NCBI RefSeq assembly: GCF_030253575.1
Contig: NC_080567.1
Coordinates: forward strand, 31,446,501 to 31,510,500
Direction: 5' to 3'
Length of the DNA stretch: 64,000 bases
From: Rhododendron vialii
Lineage: Eukaryota > Streptophyta > Magnoliopsida > Ericales > Ericaceae
A program made the position numbers and the translations under genes. Positions 11,035-23,845 of this stretch are shown here, piece after piece (positions within the stretch are counted from its first letter, which is position 1; every line of letters starts with the position of its first letter). Below the pieces are notes generated by a model. That model did no database searches and was not told the DNA's origin. It saw only the letters and a list, made by a program, of their open reading frames with translations.

Positions 11035-13210
11035 GTGTGGGGCACCACATGGATTTTTCTTTTTTTACGGTCCCTCTCGTGCTTTGAAAGTTGATGAGAG
11101 AAAAATGAGTTATTTTGGATAACGTTGGGTAACTTTTTTTCGCAAGATAATAGAAAGGGGTTATTTTGGTTAACGTTTTTTTCGTAAATAAAAAGTAATT
11201 CGTAGCTTTACGTAAAAGAAGAAGTGACAAAGTCCCATTTTTATTGTCTTGAGTGTCACCTTCATTTTATGAGCTAGGCCTAATCTTTGATGGTGAAGGG
11301 AGGAGTCAAACTTCAAATGTGAGGCCTAATCTTCCGAGGTGAAGGAATGAGTCAATCGTGAAATAACTACTAATATACGGTGTATACCCATCTTATATAT
11401 TCTAGTGTACTCATCTCTAACCACATCTATATCACACGTCTAGTATCACTTTTAACTCCTCAATTGGATAGATTATTACTCCTATGTCGAAGACCCTCAA
11501 GCCAGTTTTTTAATTGAAAAGGCAAAATATCATCATCATACAATATAATATAAGTGAATTCATGAGATTAGAAGAATTGAGTCTAAAATTAGAAGGCTGC
11601 GTTCTTTTAGACTTAACTTAAACTTTATTTAAAATTGAAAATTTTGTCTTTATTTGATTTGTTTTTTTTTGCATTTGTTAGTTTAGCCCCAAATTTTTGT
11701 GGGTTATTGATTTGTCTCGATGAGAGGAATCGGGAATTTTTTTTTTTTACTTTTACTCAAGTATTTTGAGATATAATCACTTTTTAGCGACATTTTTACG
11801 CTAAAAAATTATTATTTTTAAAAATATTTGGATAAAAGTGCCAAAATTCAAAACTAATAGAACCCATCTATTTTAGCCTAGCCTGCAAGTTCGACCCTCG
11901 AGTAAGTTCAAATGTTGAAAAATCGTCCGCCTTCTTTAAACTATTTGACCGAACCCACCATTAAGAATAAAAAACTAAACACACCCAAATGGATAAAATA
12001 CTTGCACACAATCATATTAGGTGGGGAATCCACACTGAAGAGTTTTCATGTAAGTTCTTAGCATAATTGCCCAACAAAAGAGAAAAAGGTTTTTAGAAAG
12101 AAAAGAAAGAGATGGACTAGGGTTAGTTTGATTGGTTAGTGGGTACCTACATAATTGATTATGGTTCAATTTTGACGTCAAGTCATAAGAAAATAATTTC
12201 TTAATCATGGCGTAGGTGACTTGCATTTGATCGGATCGGAGAAAGAATTAATTAAAGTGTGCATAATTTGGTCCGGACACCTTGACCGTTGAGAAAAAAA
12301 AAGATGGACATGAAAGTAAAAAGGATTAAACAGTAAAGCAGAGGTTACATTTGAAGTTGAAAAAAAGTAGTAAAAAGGGCTGACTTCAAAAAAAAAAAGG
12401 CCAACAGGGTAAACAAATCAAACAAATACTACTCCAATTTTGCTAACCTCCGTCCACTGGGCGGATAATAATATTCCAATAATTTCAAAAAAATTCGAAT
12501 ATCAATATGCATATTACGGATATTAATACATTTTTATAACTATTAATATATTTTTTTTAAATGTATTTTTTACCGATTATCCTCCGCTCCGCCTTTAAGG
12601 CGGACGTTAACATTTTCCAATAAACAATAGGCATTAGAACTAGGACAAAGGAGGAACTGAGATACAGCTGTAAACAAACGAAACAAACTTTTTAACCCGA
12701 AAAGAAAAAAAAGAAAAAAATTGAAAACAAACAGTGCCTCTGACCGGGGGGCTTCTTGTAAACAACACACGCAATAAAGAAAAGAAAGGAAAAAAAAATA
12801 CAAAGTCAACAAGGGGTGGCCAAAGCTCTGGCATCGAATCCAAGACCAAACCCAAAACAAAAACCAAAAACGGTTTCACAAAACCCACAAATTCCGACCT
12901 CATCACTGCATATACTTGTACAATAACTCATATCCATTTCCATATGCGTATGAATCGCCGGTTTTTGGATTTAATCAGGATCCAGCAGCAGATTACAATC
13001 CATACCCCTCTTTTGGGTCTTCTTGTTCTGCGTTTCTGAAGATTTAAGAGGCGTGGATCGCTCGTGAATTCTGTGGTAACCCATCTGTTAAAATCAGTTA
13101 AAAATTCCATCTTTTTGGTTGTTTCTGGACTTGTTTATGGTGTTGACACTGCTCGTTTTCAACAGTTTGGCAGGAAAAGTTGGTGTTTAAGGTGACCGGG
13201 GCTAAATTTG

Positions 13211-16200
13211 ATGGATAATTTTTGTTGCTTCAGTTCTCAGGTTAGGATTTTATTGATCTTCAATTTCTGAGTATTTCGATTAGCCTTGGTTTCTGCACAC
13301 CTTTTGGTGAAATTCCATTTCTTTCTTGTGGAATTACGGTTTCAAATTCAATGATCTGGTCAATTTTACTGATTTTACGGTGAATTGTGTATTTTTGGGA
13401 AGGTAGTAAAATTTGGGGCTTTTCTGATTACTGAGTTTAATTAGGGTTTCAGTTGAATGGTAGGGTAATTTTCATTTGAACTGGCTGGTTTGCCTCTCTA
13501 TCGAGGTTGTCTCTGGGTAAACTCTAGTTATTGTGGCTGGTTGCTTTATCAAAGATTACTGTAAAATTTTAAGGCTTCTTTTAGATAGATGTTTATTTTG
13601 AGGGGATTTTTTTATGTTCAGTTTCTACAAGAAAAATCAAAAGCAGATTTAGATTTATAGGTGGCTCCAGAACCCAGAGTGGGATATTGTTTAGAGGTGG
13701 AAGATGTGTATTTTTTGATGATCTTTGGGCAACTAGATTCCTAGGATCCTAATCATGAAGGTTTTCAAATCACTCTTATCAAAGAGCTAGTGCAAATCAA
13801 TCATGATAAAGCTGTCAATACTAATTTTGATATCCACATGTAAGCTATCAAATCTGTTTGAGTGACTGTAATCTAACAGTAATGGGATCCAATTCTTTCT
13901 TTTGATGTCCCTGTTTATCCAAATGGTGCCTAATGATATCTCTGGAGTTTGTTTGGTTTTTGACACTGGAACTAAGAGTTAATGGTAAATTGGCTGGTTT
14001 ATATCTGCAGCACCAAACCAAAAAAAGGTAAATTGTCTGGTTTCATTCTGAAAGGTTGCCAGGTTAGATTTCTGTGTCGGTTGATGACGCAACTATTGGC
14101 TTCGAAGAATTTGTGGCTGGATCATATGGAATAATGAATTTTAATCCTATCTTTTCACCTGAAGATCATTGAGGACATATAAAGGAATTGGGCTTCAGAG
14201 GCTATGTACATATACGTACACATGTTTGGAGTTTCTCCGTTTATTTTCATGCAAGATATGCTTTGAAATTAAATGTCGTCTTCCACCTTTAGCTTTCAGG
14301 GGGACGATCATCATATGGCTCTGGAAAAGGAAGAAGCCATCAGGGGCATACCAAGTATGGATTCACTCTGGTTAAAGGTAAAGCAAATCATCCGATGGAG
14401 GACTATCATGTTGCTAAATTTGTTCAATACCATGGACGCGAGCTTGGACTTTTTGCTATTTATGATGGGCATCTCGGGGATAAGGTACCAGCGTATCTGC
14501 AAAAGAATTTGTTTCACAATATCCTAAAGGAGGTGGGTTTTAGGTCTGAATTATCATTTCATTGTGTATGCTCTATTGCTGCATCTAAATGCTGCTTCAT
14601 ACCCTATTTAGAGAGCATATTCCCTTAGCCCATTTGTTTAACTGGACTAATAGTGAAAGGATATAGTGTCATAGTGTATGTCATTCCATTGGACTAATAG
14701 TGATGGTATTGTGGGATTTCATATCCTACAGATGTTTAATCCTGATGGTAAAAGCACCAACCAACCATAGGATATGTGATACTCTTGGATTAATAGTCCA
14801 ATCCAATGCTCAAAACAGCAAACAAACGGGCCCTATGAGAAATGCTGCTTTTGATACACTATTTTGAAAGGGATAAACACTTATGTGATCATATCACTTC
14901 AGGAGGAGTTTTGGACTGATCCAGGTAGGTCCATTTCCAAAGCCTATGAAAGAACAGATCAAGCCATTTTATCACATAGTCCCGACTTGGGTAGAGGTGG
15001 ATCTACTGCTGTTACTGCAATCCTTATGAATGGTCGAAACCTTTGGGTAGCTAATGTTGGAGATTCAAGAGCAGTTCTTTCAAAGAGAGGGCAAGCAATT
15101 CAGCTGAGTGTTGATCATGAGCCCAACACTGAGCGCAGCAGCATCGAAACCAAGGGGGGATTTGTCTCAAACATGCCAGGTTCTATCTGCAATCTTTTCT
15201 TATTTTGTTCTATTGGGAGCTATATGATTCTATTTCTGTTTGAGTGCAGTTGGCTTTGTGTGTTTTACCTAGTTTTTTTTTTCCTGCTTGTGTGGGCGTA
15301 CTAGCCATGTCAACATCTATCTGACTTGTTCCACAAGAACTGCAGGCATTATCCGGTAAAGAAAAATATGCCCTAGGTAACTTAAGCGGACGCAAAGCAA
15401 TGCAACCCAAATGAATTCAGTGGACTGTAATCTAGTCTCACTTTTCTGTGAATGGACAGTTTTAAAGGGAAATGGTTTACACTGGTGCTGTTCATAATTC
15501 TTGCTATAGCCCGTGGTGTTTGATTAAAATGTGGACCGCATCAAGGTGCCAAGGTTGGCCTAACATGGCAACATGCTTGTAGAGTTTTTCAACCCAAGTT
15601 TTGTCCACCCATTCACTGTGTATGGCCAATTTCCGGCACAAGTCTTCTCCTCAGGATTGGTCTGAGTTTTCGATTGTTAGTCCCATGTATGTTTCCAATC
15701 TGAATGCTCACTCAGTCCTCTCCAACCAAAATTGGTCCCACACTCACATTCCCTGAACTACTAGTATGACTAACAATCTCCTGCTACTTGCATCCGGAAA
15801 TCAAAGTTAAAGATGGTTAAAGTTTTGCACTCGTACTTGGAATATGAAACTGAGAACAAGAATTTATCAGGTGAAATGATGTCTCATTCACGACAGTGAG
15901 AATGTTTTCTAGAATTGCTCCTCATGAAGGATTTAAGTATAAAACTGTAAATATAGATATTTCTTGCTTGCATTTGAAGTAGCCAGAGCTTAGGTTTGTC
16001 GAAGCCTGTTTGTCTACAGGAATTAGTGCTTTTTGTCCTGTCCAGTTGAACAAATGAATAGAACTTATATGATATTTCAAATCAGTTTAGCATATCGAAG
16101 CAAAAGATATGTGACATTGAGTGTAACTTACGGAGCAAAATATATTTGGCTTTCAGTTGGATACTCTGATACTTGGCTTTGAAATCTTATATGGTAATGA

Positions 16201-16756
16201 AGGCAGAAATTCTTATAAAACAATTGGAGAAAAACTTTTTGTTTTTTTAGCAGTCTTTTGCTTTGGAAGAAGACCCTAAATAAGCATAGATTGATCTCCT
16301 GTTTCTGTTCATTTTCACATTTGCGTTTTGCTTCTTTTTTGATGATTGCTGCACATTGGAGGTCTCCTTTTCTTTAGTTCATTTTTATCTCATATTAACT
16401 TCTGCATTTTCTTTATACCCTTAGCAAAGTAGAAGAGGACTTTGAAATCGCATTTTGAAAGCTAACTGCAGTTGGGAGCATTCTATCCCTTTTCAAGCTG
16501 ACACTGACATAAAATGGGGTTTTGAAATGGAAGAGTTCCTCTCGTACACTTTTTGCTATGTTGTAAAAGTCATAAACCCGTGTCCTTCGATAATTTCAGG
16601 AGATGTTGCAAGAGTAAATGGACAATTGGCCGTTTCCCGTGCTTTTGGAGACAAGAACCTGAAATCGCACCTGCGATCTGATCCTGATATAACGAGTGCT
16701 GATGTGGATGGGGATACTGATCTTCTCATCATTGCCAGTGATGGTGTATGGAAGGT

Positions 16757-16793
<37 letters not shown>

Positions 16794-17000
16794 GTCTTAG
16801 GGGAAACATGGCTCATACGCCTTTTTCATATTTATATATTTATATTTCGATTAATCCAGGTCATGGCTAACCAAGAGGCTGTTGACATAGCAAAGAAGAT
16901 CAAGGACCCGCAGAAGGCAGCCAAGCAAATAGTAGTCGAAGCATTGAACAGAGAGAGTAAAGACGACATCTCCTGCATTGTCGTCCGTTTCACCGGGTGA
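13211..17000 (+). CDS. Protein phosphatase 2C (PP2C10/PIA1/PAPP2C-like)
   Basis: Mg/Mn-dependent Ser/Thr phosphatase, 280 residues, close to the family length. Exons: 13211-13240, 14293-14532, 14903-15179, 16600-16754 and 16860-17000; every join keeps frame. Exon 1 encodes only MDNFCCFSSQ. Exon 2 is placed at 14293 (after ..cctttag) because this is the phase-compatible acceptor without an in-frame stop, and it gives LSGGRSSYGSGKGRSHQG as in relatives. Motifs: HPMED (metal-binding E46, D47), AIYDGHLGD (D68, G69, D73), GRGGSTAVTA, VANVGDSRAVL, DHEPNTERSSIETKGG, AVSRAFGDK, SDGVWKV and the C-terminal KDDISCIVVRF. There is no signal peptide or membrane span, so it is likely cytosolic or nuclear. 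I infer clade F from resemblance to Arabidopsis At1g34750 and relatives. Introns are 1052, 370, 1420 and 105 nt. Confidence 0.95.
16761..16787. repeat. (CT)13 in PP2C intron 4
   Basis: A pure CT run starting six bases after the intron 4 donor (gtaaaa). The intron is only 105 nt, so length change here alters it noticeably. Confidence 0.9.
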
Positions 17001-18138
17001 AACGCAAGAGAACAATCCCGGCATGCAGGATTTGTATATTAGGGGGTTTCTGTTGCAGGGGATTTTTATTGCTCGTTCATGCAGATCACCATAAGATGGA
17101 ATTTATTCCCAAACAGGTTATAGATACTTCGTTATATGCCCTCCCTTCGTGTAATATGTTAATTTTTTGTGCTCGGGTTGCGTGGTTTGCCGTTGTTTTT
17201 TACCTTTAGTAAATCAGCCATTGGATAGCTGCGTGCTGTTGACAGGATATGGATTCTTGTAATATCAATAGTGTATTCATTTGTTTGAGAATGGACGAAC
17301 GACATTTCATATAAGAGCCGAGACTGCGTTCTCCCAACTTCTTTGTTGCTGGATGTTGGAAATGCGTCGAGCTTCCTGTGGATTTGAAGGCTTATGATTC
17401 TTATGGTGATGTCTGCTATCTCTGTCCCATGGCGCTTCGTCTTTTGAAATGCACTGGATTTGGAGTTGAAATCTGCATAGGAAAATCGGTGGCTCAAAGT
17501 GAGAGTGGTGGTATCTGTGATTCCCCATCGCATCGCGCTATTGTGGTATCAATATTCTTTTGTTGGACGAGTTTAAACAGAGTTTTGTCTTGATTTTAAT
17601 TGGCCCCTCCTCTAGGGGACAGTGGGGTGCGTGGGTTTCAGATTATTCGGTTTGTATGGCAAAAAGAATTGGCCAAAACTGAAACTCGTACAGTAAAATA
17701 TCAAATAAGAGTTTATGAGAAAATTAGAACCATTGAATCCACCAATGGACGGTCTAGATCAGACTTTCTCCTCCAGTCCAAAACACTACTTACTTTCCAG
17801 CTTGCATGGCAACAATGTCCACGTAAGCAAGTAGCACATTATCAGATGGCTCCAGTGCGTAAGGATACTGCCATTTGAAATAGCCCTAGGTCTTCACTAT
17901 TCCGGTATCCCAACGGTCGCTTCATTTGTTCCTCTAAGCTCTCCTTCTTTGCGATCTGTTACCTCGCCCTCTATACGAGCTCGCCGTCTGTTAACTTGCC
18001 ACATTCTGCCGCCAAAAGCCTGAAATGGGACTGCAGATGGTCCTATTAAGGCTTTTGTGGGTCATATTTTGTTCTACACTGGTGGTTGAAATGTTTAATT
18101 TTTCAGAATTTACTGAGAACATTAACCACGTCAAAAAC

Positions 18139-18173
<35 letters not shown>

Positions 18174-18990
18174 CAAGCCGTAAACTTGTGCTTGTTTACT
18201 GAACATGAATTTGTGTTGAGAGCCGGAGTCCGGAATAAGGAAATTTGGAAGCTACTGTAATATCTATTGGATTCGTTCTTCATCCAGTGTTGCCTATAAA
18301 TGCTGCCATATTCATCCAGTAACAATCAAGAATACAGGCTGCTGTCAAAATTGGAGAAGCTCAAGGAGTTCACCAAGCACTTGAAGGCATTCCTGGTTGA
18401 TTCCTCTTTGCCTTACCAGAAATGTGATACTCACAGTTTGTATATCGATTATCGACTATCGTACATTTTTCTAGGTTCGAGAGTTTTGAAGCTAGTTCAC
18501 ATTTTGCTTCATACAAAAGAACCGATGCCTTTATTTTTTTTTTACGAAATATCTAAATAGCGTAGGGCAACTGGGCAACTGAATATTGTATTTATGTATA
18601 TCCGAAGTACCAAAAAAAAAATGGTGTTTAATTAGTTATCAACATTGTGCATGGCATTTACAAACTTATTCTTTTGCAAATCTCTACAATTCAGGGTTCA
18701 CCACCTATGATCTATCACGCACTAGCTAACCATGGATTTTGATCAATTGCACACGCGCGTCTTGTGTGCCCAGATGCCTGTGCATATATCATGTGAAAAC
18801 TTTTGCGACAAATATATATGTATGGTCTGTGTATGTCTTATTCTATAATTCTATGCATTGTTTTTTTTTTATGCGCATGCTGTATGCATAGCAACTTCGC
18901 TAGCACGACACACGCATACACAAACATTTATACACACTCACATGTATGAGTGTAGGCGTTTGTTTTTTGTGTGTGTGAGTGTTTGTTTAT
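17001..18990. other. PP2C 3' flank and intergenic DNA
   Basis: PP2C 3' UTR of unknown length, then AT-rich DNA with an (AAT) microsatellite. ORFs in this stretch show no conserved motif and lack introns or codon structure I can support. Confidence 0.5.
18141..18173. repeat. (AAT)11 microsatellite
   Basis: Eleven perfect AAT units in intergenic DNA. Confidence 0.95.
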
Positions 18991-19101
18991 GAGAAATTGA
19001 TATTTGCGCTCCCTTTTTTTTTATGCATGCACTCCACTTTGTTCTTCACGTTGAAAGTGGAGCGTCTGCATTAAAAAAAAAAAGCGCGAATATCAATTCT
19101 C
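18991..19101. mobile_element. Short foldback MITE (111 bp)
   Basis: Inverted ends GAGAAATTGATATTTGCGCT and AGCGCGAATATCAATTCTC, with a smaller inner hairpin (CTCCACTTT...AAAGTGGAG). The flanks TTGTTTAT and TTGTATAT are a possible 8-bp target duplication with one mismatch. Confidence 0.65.
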
Positions 19102-20215
19102 TTGTATATGTGGGTTGATTTTAGAATTTTTGGCATACCTAGCTAGTAATAGCTTTGGAAGTGGAAATGTATCCAGTAAAGCTTTGGATGTGGAAATGTA
19201 TCTAGTAAAGCTTTGAAAGTTTCAAATGCATCACATCTCAGAGTAAATGGGTCTAGTCATCATTTGCTAAAAGGAAGTTCCACATTTGTGTCACAGACCA
19301 TGTCAAAGTCAAAATTTGGTACTATCAAGAAGAGCAAAACCCTCTCCGCCCTCATTTCAAATCAAACTGTCACATTTCAGCATCGTCATTATTGGTGCTT
19401 GACAATTGTCAAACCCCGTATCATCCTCGAAATGCGAGAAAGTTGGTTGTAAATGATGGAGAATGCGAAAAACGCGGTTGTAAATGATGTAGAAAGGTCG
19501 TTATTCTGATGAGGAGTGCTAAGTATCTCGAAAGAGTATCAAGAAATTACTTCGAATTTGAAAATCGATGGACCATTGATTTTCAAATTCGAGTCAATCT
19601 GGACCATCAATTTTTAAATTCAGGATAATTTTTAGGTACTATTTCGGAATACACAGAATTTTCCTATTCTGATATAACATTGTACTGGTAGAGCAATTCT
19701 ATTACTTGTTGACAAACTAACACTCTTATCAGCAAAAAAAACCAAAAAAAAAACTTCTAATAATTTCATTTTGGCACCAACAAATAGATCACTCGCTTTT
19801 ACCTGTTAAAACATGCTCCTTGTAGAAAAGTCTCAAAAAAATTCATAGAAGTCGCCAAAGAAAAGTCATAGATATATGTTTGACTGAAAGGCCTCAATTG
19901 GAGACCATTATTGCTCAATCTAGAGAAGTATTTATAAGAAGGTCCACTTAATTAAGGATATGGAATGTTAAAATTACACGGAATTGAAATTCACATCCAA
20001 ACATCTTATTATTGCGTATGAGCAATGCTGGGTACCCAGAAAATACCCAGAATGGAGAATCCGAACCGTTGGTTTCTTCATTCGGAGTATTTTTTGGGTA
20101 CACAAAGTTATTGATTGCGTACGTATTACTTTCCTAGCCTCACGCATTTATTTTTTATTAATAATTAAATAATCTGCATTTATTTATTTATTGATCTGGA
20201 TTCTGCATTTATGTA
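19102..20215. other. Intergenic DNA, no gene seen
   Basis: AT-rich. Contains a short perfect hairpin around 19552-19591 (CGAATTTGAAAATC against GATTTTCAAATTCG). The ORF at 19213-19452 has no recognisable family. Confidence 0.5.
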
Positions 20216-20451
20216 CTCCCTCCATCCGGATTTAATTTTCCTTCATTCTATTCTAACCGGCTAAAAAACTTGCTATATATTTAAATTCGTAATGAATTTT
20301 ATATCGAATATAGATCTTGTTTAATAGATCTCGATTAGTTCTTTAATACAGTATTTTCGAAATCACATAAAATATTATAAATTACAAGACATAATCAATT
20401 GAAAAAAGATACAAACTCCCAAAAAATGACAATTAAATTGGGACGGGGGAG
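20216..20451. mobile_element. Stowaway-type MITE (236 bp)
   Basis: Left end CTCCCTCCATCCGG, right end ACGGGGGAG, flanked by TA on both sides (20214-20215, 20452-20453). These are the canonical Stowaway (Tc1/mariner) terminal signature and TA duplication. Confidence 0.85.
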
Positions 20452-20460
20452 TAGTTCAAA

Positions 20461-20601
20461 GGGAAAATGACGGCCCAGGACGTGTTTTGATAATTAATAT
20501 CCGCCAAGGACATGCTGAGAACATTTGAGAACATTTGTTAATGCTGAAAATGTCCTTGGAAGGTATTAATTATCAAACACGTCCTTGGCCGTCATTTTCC
20601 C
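20461..20601. mobile_element. MULE-type foldback MITE (141 bp)
   Basis: Near-perfect palindrome: GGGAAAATGACGGCC at the left, GGCCGTCATTTTCCC at the right. Perfect 9-bp target duplication TAGTTCAAA at 20452-20460 and 20602-20610, typical of Mutator-like elements. The duplicated bases include the TA that flanks the Stowaway element, so the two sit directly side by side. Confidence 0.85.
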
Positions 20602-20610
20602 TAGTTCAAA

Positions 20611-21078
20611 AGTTGTTGCACAAAGTTCTTATCATGGGCGGAGAAATTAAGGAGCCAGTGGCCCATAGTAAAAAATGGCTGTTGATTTTGACATTCTCTT
20701 TTTTGTTAACGTTACTCCATTGCAAATGTATTTTTGGTGCAAAAAGTGCAAAAATACACTTGCAAGGATGTGGCGTTAACAAAAAGAGAGTGACAAAATC
20801 ATTTCCCTTTAAAAAATTCATAATACTTTTTAAAACGCTGTCATATATATGGAGTACTAAAAAAAAGAAATACATGAATTCTTTTTTGGAAATACAAAAA
20901 AAAAATCATGTATTTTTTGTCATGAAATTTATTTTTGTCAAAGACAATAAAATATTCAGATTAATTTTACTCTTCACATACTATATTGGGTATAGTTATC
21001 TGAGGGCACATGGTAGTTTATTGTTAAATCATAATATCACGTGCTGTTAATACATGATATCAACTAGCTACTTGTCGA
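20611..21078. other. Intergenic DNA, short inverted repeat
   Basis: No gene. Around 20695-20780 there is a modest inverted repeat (a TTTTTGTTAACG...TTGCAAGTGT pattern that returns as the complement TTGCAAGG...GTTAACAAAAAG). Otherwise AT-rich. Confidence 0.4.
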
Positions 21079-22697
21079 GATTTTGTAATGACTCTGATTT
21101 TCGGTAAATAAAAATTTCGTTAAATATTTAAATTTTATTTTAATTACTTGGATTTTTTTTTTAAATTCATTTTTAATTTCTAATAATCCGTCATAATTAG
21201 ATTTGAGGCTTATAAAATTATATATTTTCGCATCGGACGATTTAGTCCTTTTCTAAAGACAAGTATACTTGTAGAAGCATTTGTATATTTTCTTAGCTAG
21301 TTAAATAAAATTTTAAAATTATATTTCTTGGCTAGAAATCCTACTTGGCAAGTAGAATTAGTTTCCAACCGATTAGTTAGAGAAATCTAACTACCGTTTC
21401 AACCTAGTTATAATCTCCTAATCCTAGATGGACCTTTTTGACCGTTTTTGAGCCTTGTGAACCCATCCAAACCCTAATTGAGCCTTTTGGACCAAAGGAT
21501 GTAATTATTACACTTTCATGACTAGTCAATTCTTGACTTTATTTCTCATCATTACATCTTCCTAGTATATCTTTTCTCTTTACCCATTGAACGATAGTTA
21601 TTAGGGAAATTCTTATCCTTTGGGTAATAAGTTTTGTTTCTAATCATTTAGTTAGGCAAATCTAAGTACCAATTAACTTAGTTATCTTTCCCTAGCATTT
21701 AAGAACCATTGGACAAAGATAGTAATCATTATACTACCAAAAGTAGCACTCATAACCTACTTTAATCATGACTACTTGACCATAGACTTACTTTCTAGGA
21801 AACTATTAACCATTGGTCCATAAGATTTCCTTTGGAAGCTTAACCTTTAATCATAACTTACCTTAGCCTTATAAGCCTACTTGGACCTAACCATGTCTAG
21901 TCACATCAAGACCTTACTTCTCATCATTATTCTTTTATCCATTGGATAATAATTGTTAGGAAAATTTTTATTCCTTGGACAATAGATATTAGAAATTTCT
22001 GATGAATGTATTGACTTGACAAGACAAGTCATACCAAAGGTAGTCATCATTTAGCTTCCAAAAGAAGCAACCTTAGCCATGCCATGCATGCAAACCTAGA
22101 GTTATAGCCTTAAGCCTAATTATTTTAGGGTTACTTTCCTAGATACTTATATATATATGTACATAGTACAAAAGGAAGGGGAGAGAGAGGGAGAGAGAGA
22201 AGCCGAGAAGGAGAGGGAGAGAGGGAGGGCGAGCGTGAGAGGGAGAGGTGGAGTGTGTACATGTGTTTTGGACACTTGCACAAACTACCTATTAGCCTTA
22301 AGCCTATTTGCTATATGACACTCATTTCTAGTCAATTTCAAGTAAAGAATCCTAACCTTAGTCATCTTAGATTTGCTTCCAAACTAGCCTTTAATCACCC
22401 TAGAATTTGACTACAACCTAGACCTATGAATGACTAAACATGAAAGATTACTCTTTAGCCTAATCAAACCCTACCCTAGACTTGTAAGACTTGCCAACCT
22501 AGACTATGATCACCTAGATTTTCCTAGAAAGTCTAAGATCCTACTTGATTTTATAACCTTATGCCTAAAGATTTGATTTGACAAATCATGGTGAGCTTGA
22601 AAGATGAGATTTGAGTACACAATGGAGCAAATCTATGGGAGAGAGAAAGAGAGAGTATGGCTGGCCAAGAAGGGGAGAGAGAGAGCTAAATTTTTGC

Positions 22698-22705
22698 TAT
22701 AAATA
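22698..22705 (+). promoter_or_regulatory. TATA box of the solo LTR
   Basis: TATAAATA followed by AGGACCCC and, about 45 bases on, a CT-rich stretch, as in a retrotransposon U3/R boundary. This supports the plus-strand orientation of the LTR. Confidence 0.55.
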
Positions 22706-23665
22706 GGACCCCTCCTCATGCCATTCAACTCACACCTTCCATCCTTCAACTTCTCTCTCTAAAAAATCCTTGAAACCTTACTTTGTTCTTCTTGTTCTTG
22801 AGTTCTTCCTAAAGTTCTTCAAGAAACTCATCCTAAACCACCCTTTCGATCCATAAAGTTTAGTAGTTTTAGTCACGAACTAGTTTCGAGAGAAACCTTT
22901 CTCTTTCGAAGCTATCGGAAGCTTACCGTAGAAAGTTACTTCATCCGGCGTACTTACTCTCTCCGTAGTTGTCACTACTGTCAAGAAGCAAGGTAGAGTC
23001 CCTTTGTCCACTAAACTCAACGTATAACATAGAACCGTATGTTGAAAAGTATAACGTAGAATCTTCTTATACCCTATCTTTAAGTATATAAAGTTATCTA
23101 TTTCCTATAAGGTTTGAAATGCATGATAGTTAGTAAACTTATTTTCGCTAATGGAAGTATGAGCATGTTGGAATAATCGACTTTTACTCTAATAAACATA
23201 TGTTGTTTTGAACGTCCCATAAAGGAAGAAAGAACAGATTTTGAAAGATAGGAATTTAACATTGATTAGAAGTATTCGTATTTTGATCTTTAGGATAGTT
23301 ATGAGCATGTATATATGAATTGTTTGTATTACTTGTGGTGTGATAAAGCATAAGTAATTTTCACTTCAAAGGCGTCCGTACATGTGGCGTTATGCTTTAA
23401 GTAGTGATTTGAGCATGATTAGATGATATAGAGTTGAATGATCTTACTAGTTTAGTTTCAAGATTACAATGAATGATTTATGATTACGTATGTAAAAAGT
23501 CCTACCGCGGAGTTGTTCATGAAAACGAGACACGAAAATCGAGAAAGTAGAAACATGACACCTAGGGTGTGGTTAATGAAAATGCATGTTTTAAAAATGT
23601 GAAATATTTTGGAAATCGCAATGTGGCCGGACGTGGTAGCCCATTGTATGGTGTGTGTTTTGTGT

Positions 23666-23845
23666 GCCAATGGGAACCCGGTACGGCGGAACCATTGTGA
23701 GAATACTCGGGAGACCGGAACTACGGAACCGAAGTTGGGTGTGTGGCTTGGTTATCCGCGGAGAGGAGCCAATGGAAACCCGGTGCGGCGGAACCATTGT
23801 AAAGATACTCGGGAGACCGGAACGGCAGAACCGAGGTTGGATGTG
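23666..23845. repeat. Tandem duplication (102-bp unit) inside the solo LTR
   Basis: Unit 1 begins at 23666 and unit 2 at 23768. Both read GCCAATGG.AACCCGGT.CGGCGGAACC and onward with a few substitutions; the second copy is shorter at its end. The GC-rich composition differs from the rest of the LTR. Confidence 0.85.

Larger units (their letters stand above)
9676..13210. other. Intergenic: divergent promoter region between AOX and PP2C
   Basis: AOX (minus) and PP2C (plus) diverge from this 3.5-kb stretch. It holds the hAT-like MITE (10494-11034), AT-rich DNA with no supported gene, and near 12950-13210 the probable PP2C 5' UTR. No TATA box could be assigned with confidence. Confidence 0.6.

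Noticed and set aside
20535-21050. 171-codon plus-strand ORF
   Set aside because: Starts inside the MULE-type MITE and runs through AT-rich DNA; Lys/Phe-rich composition is typical of chance.
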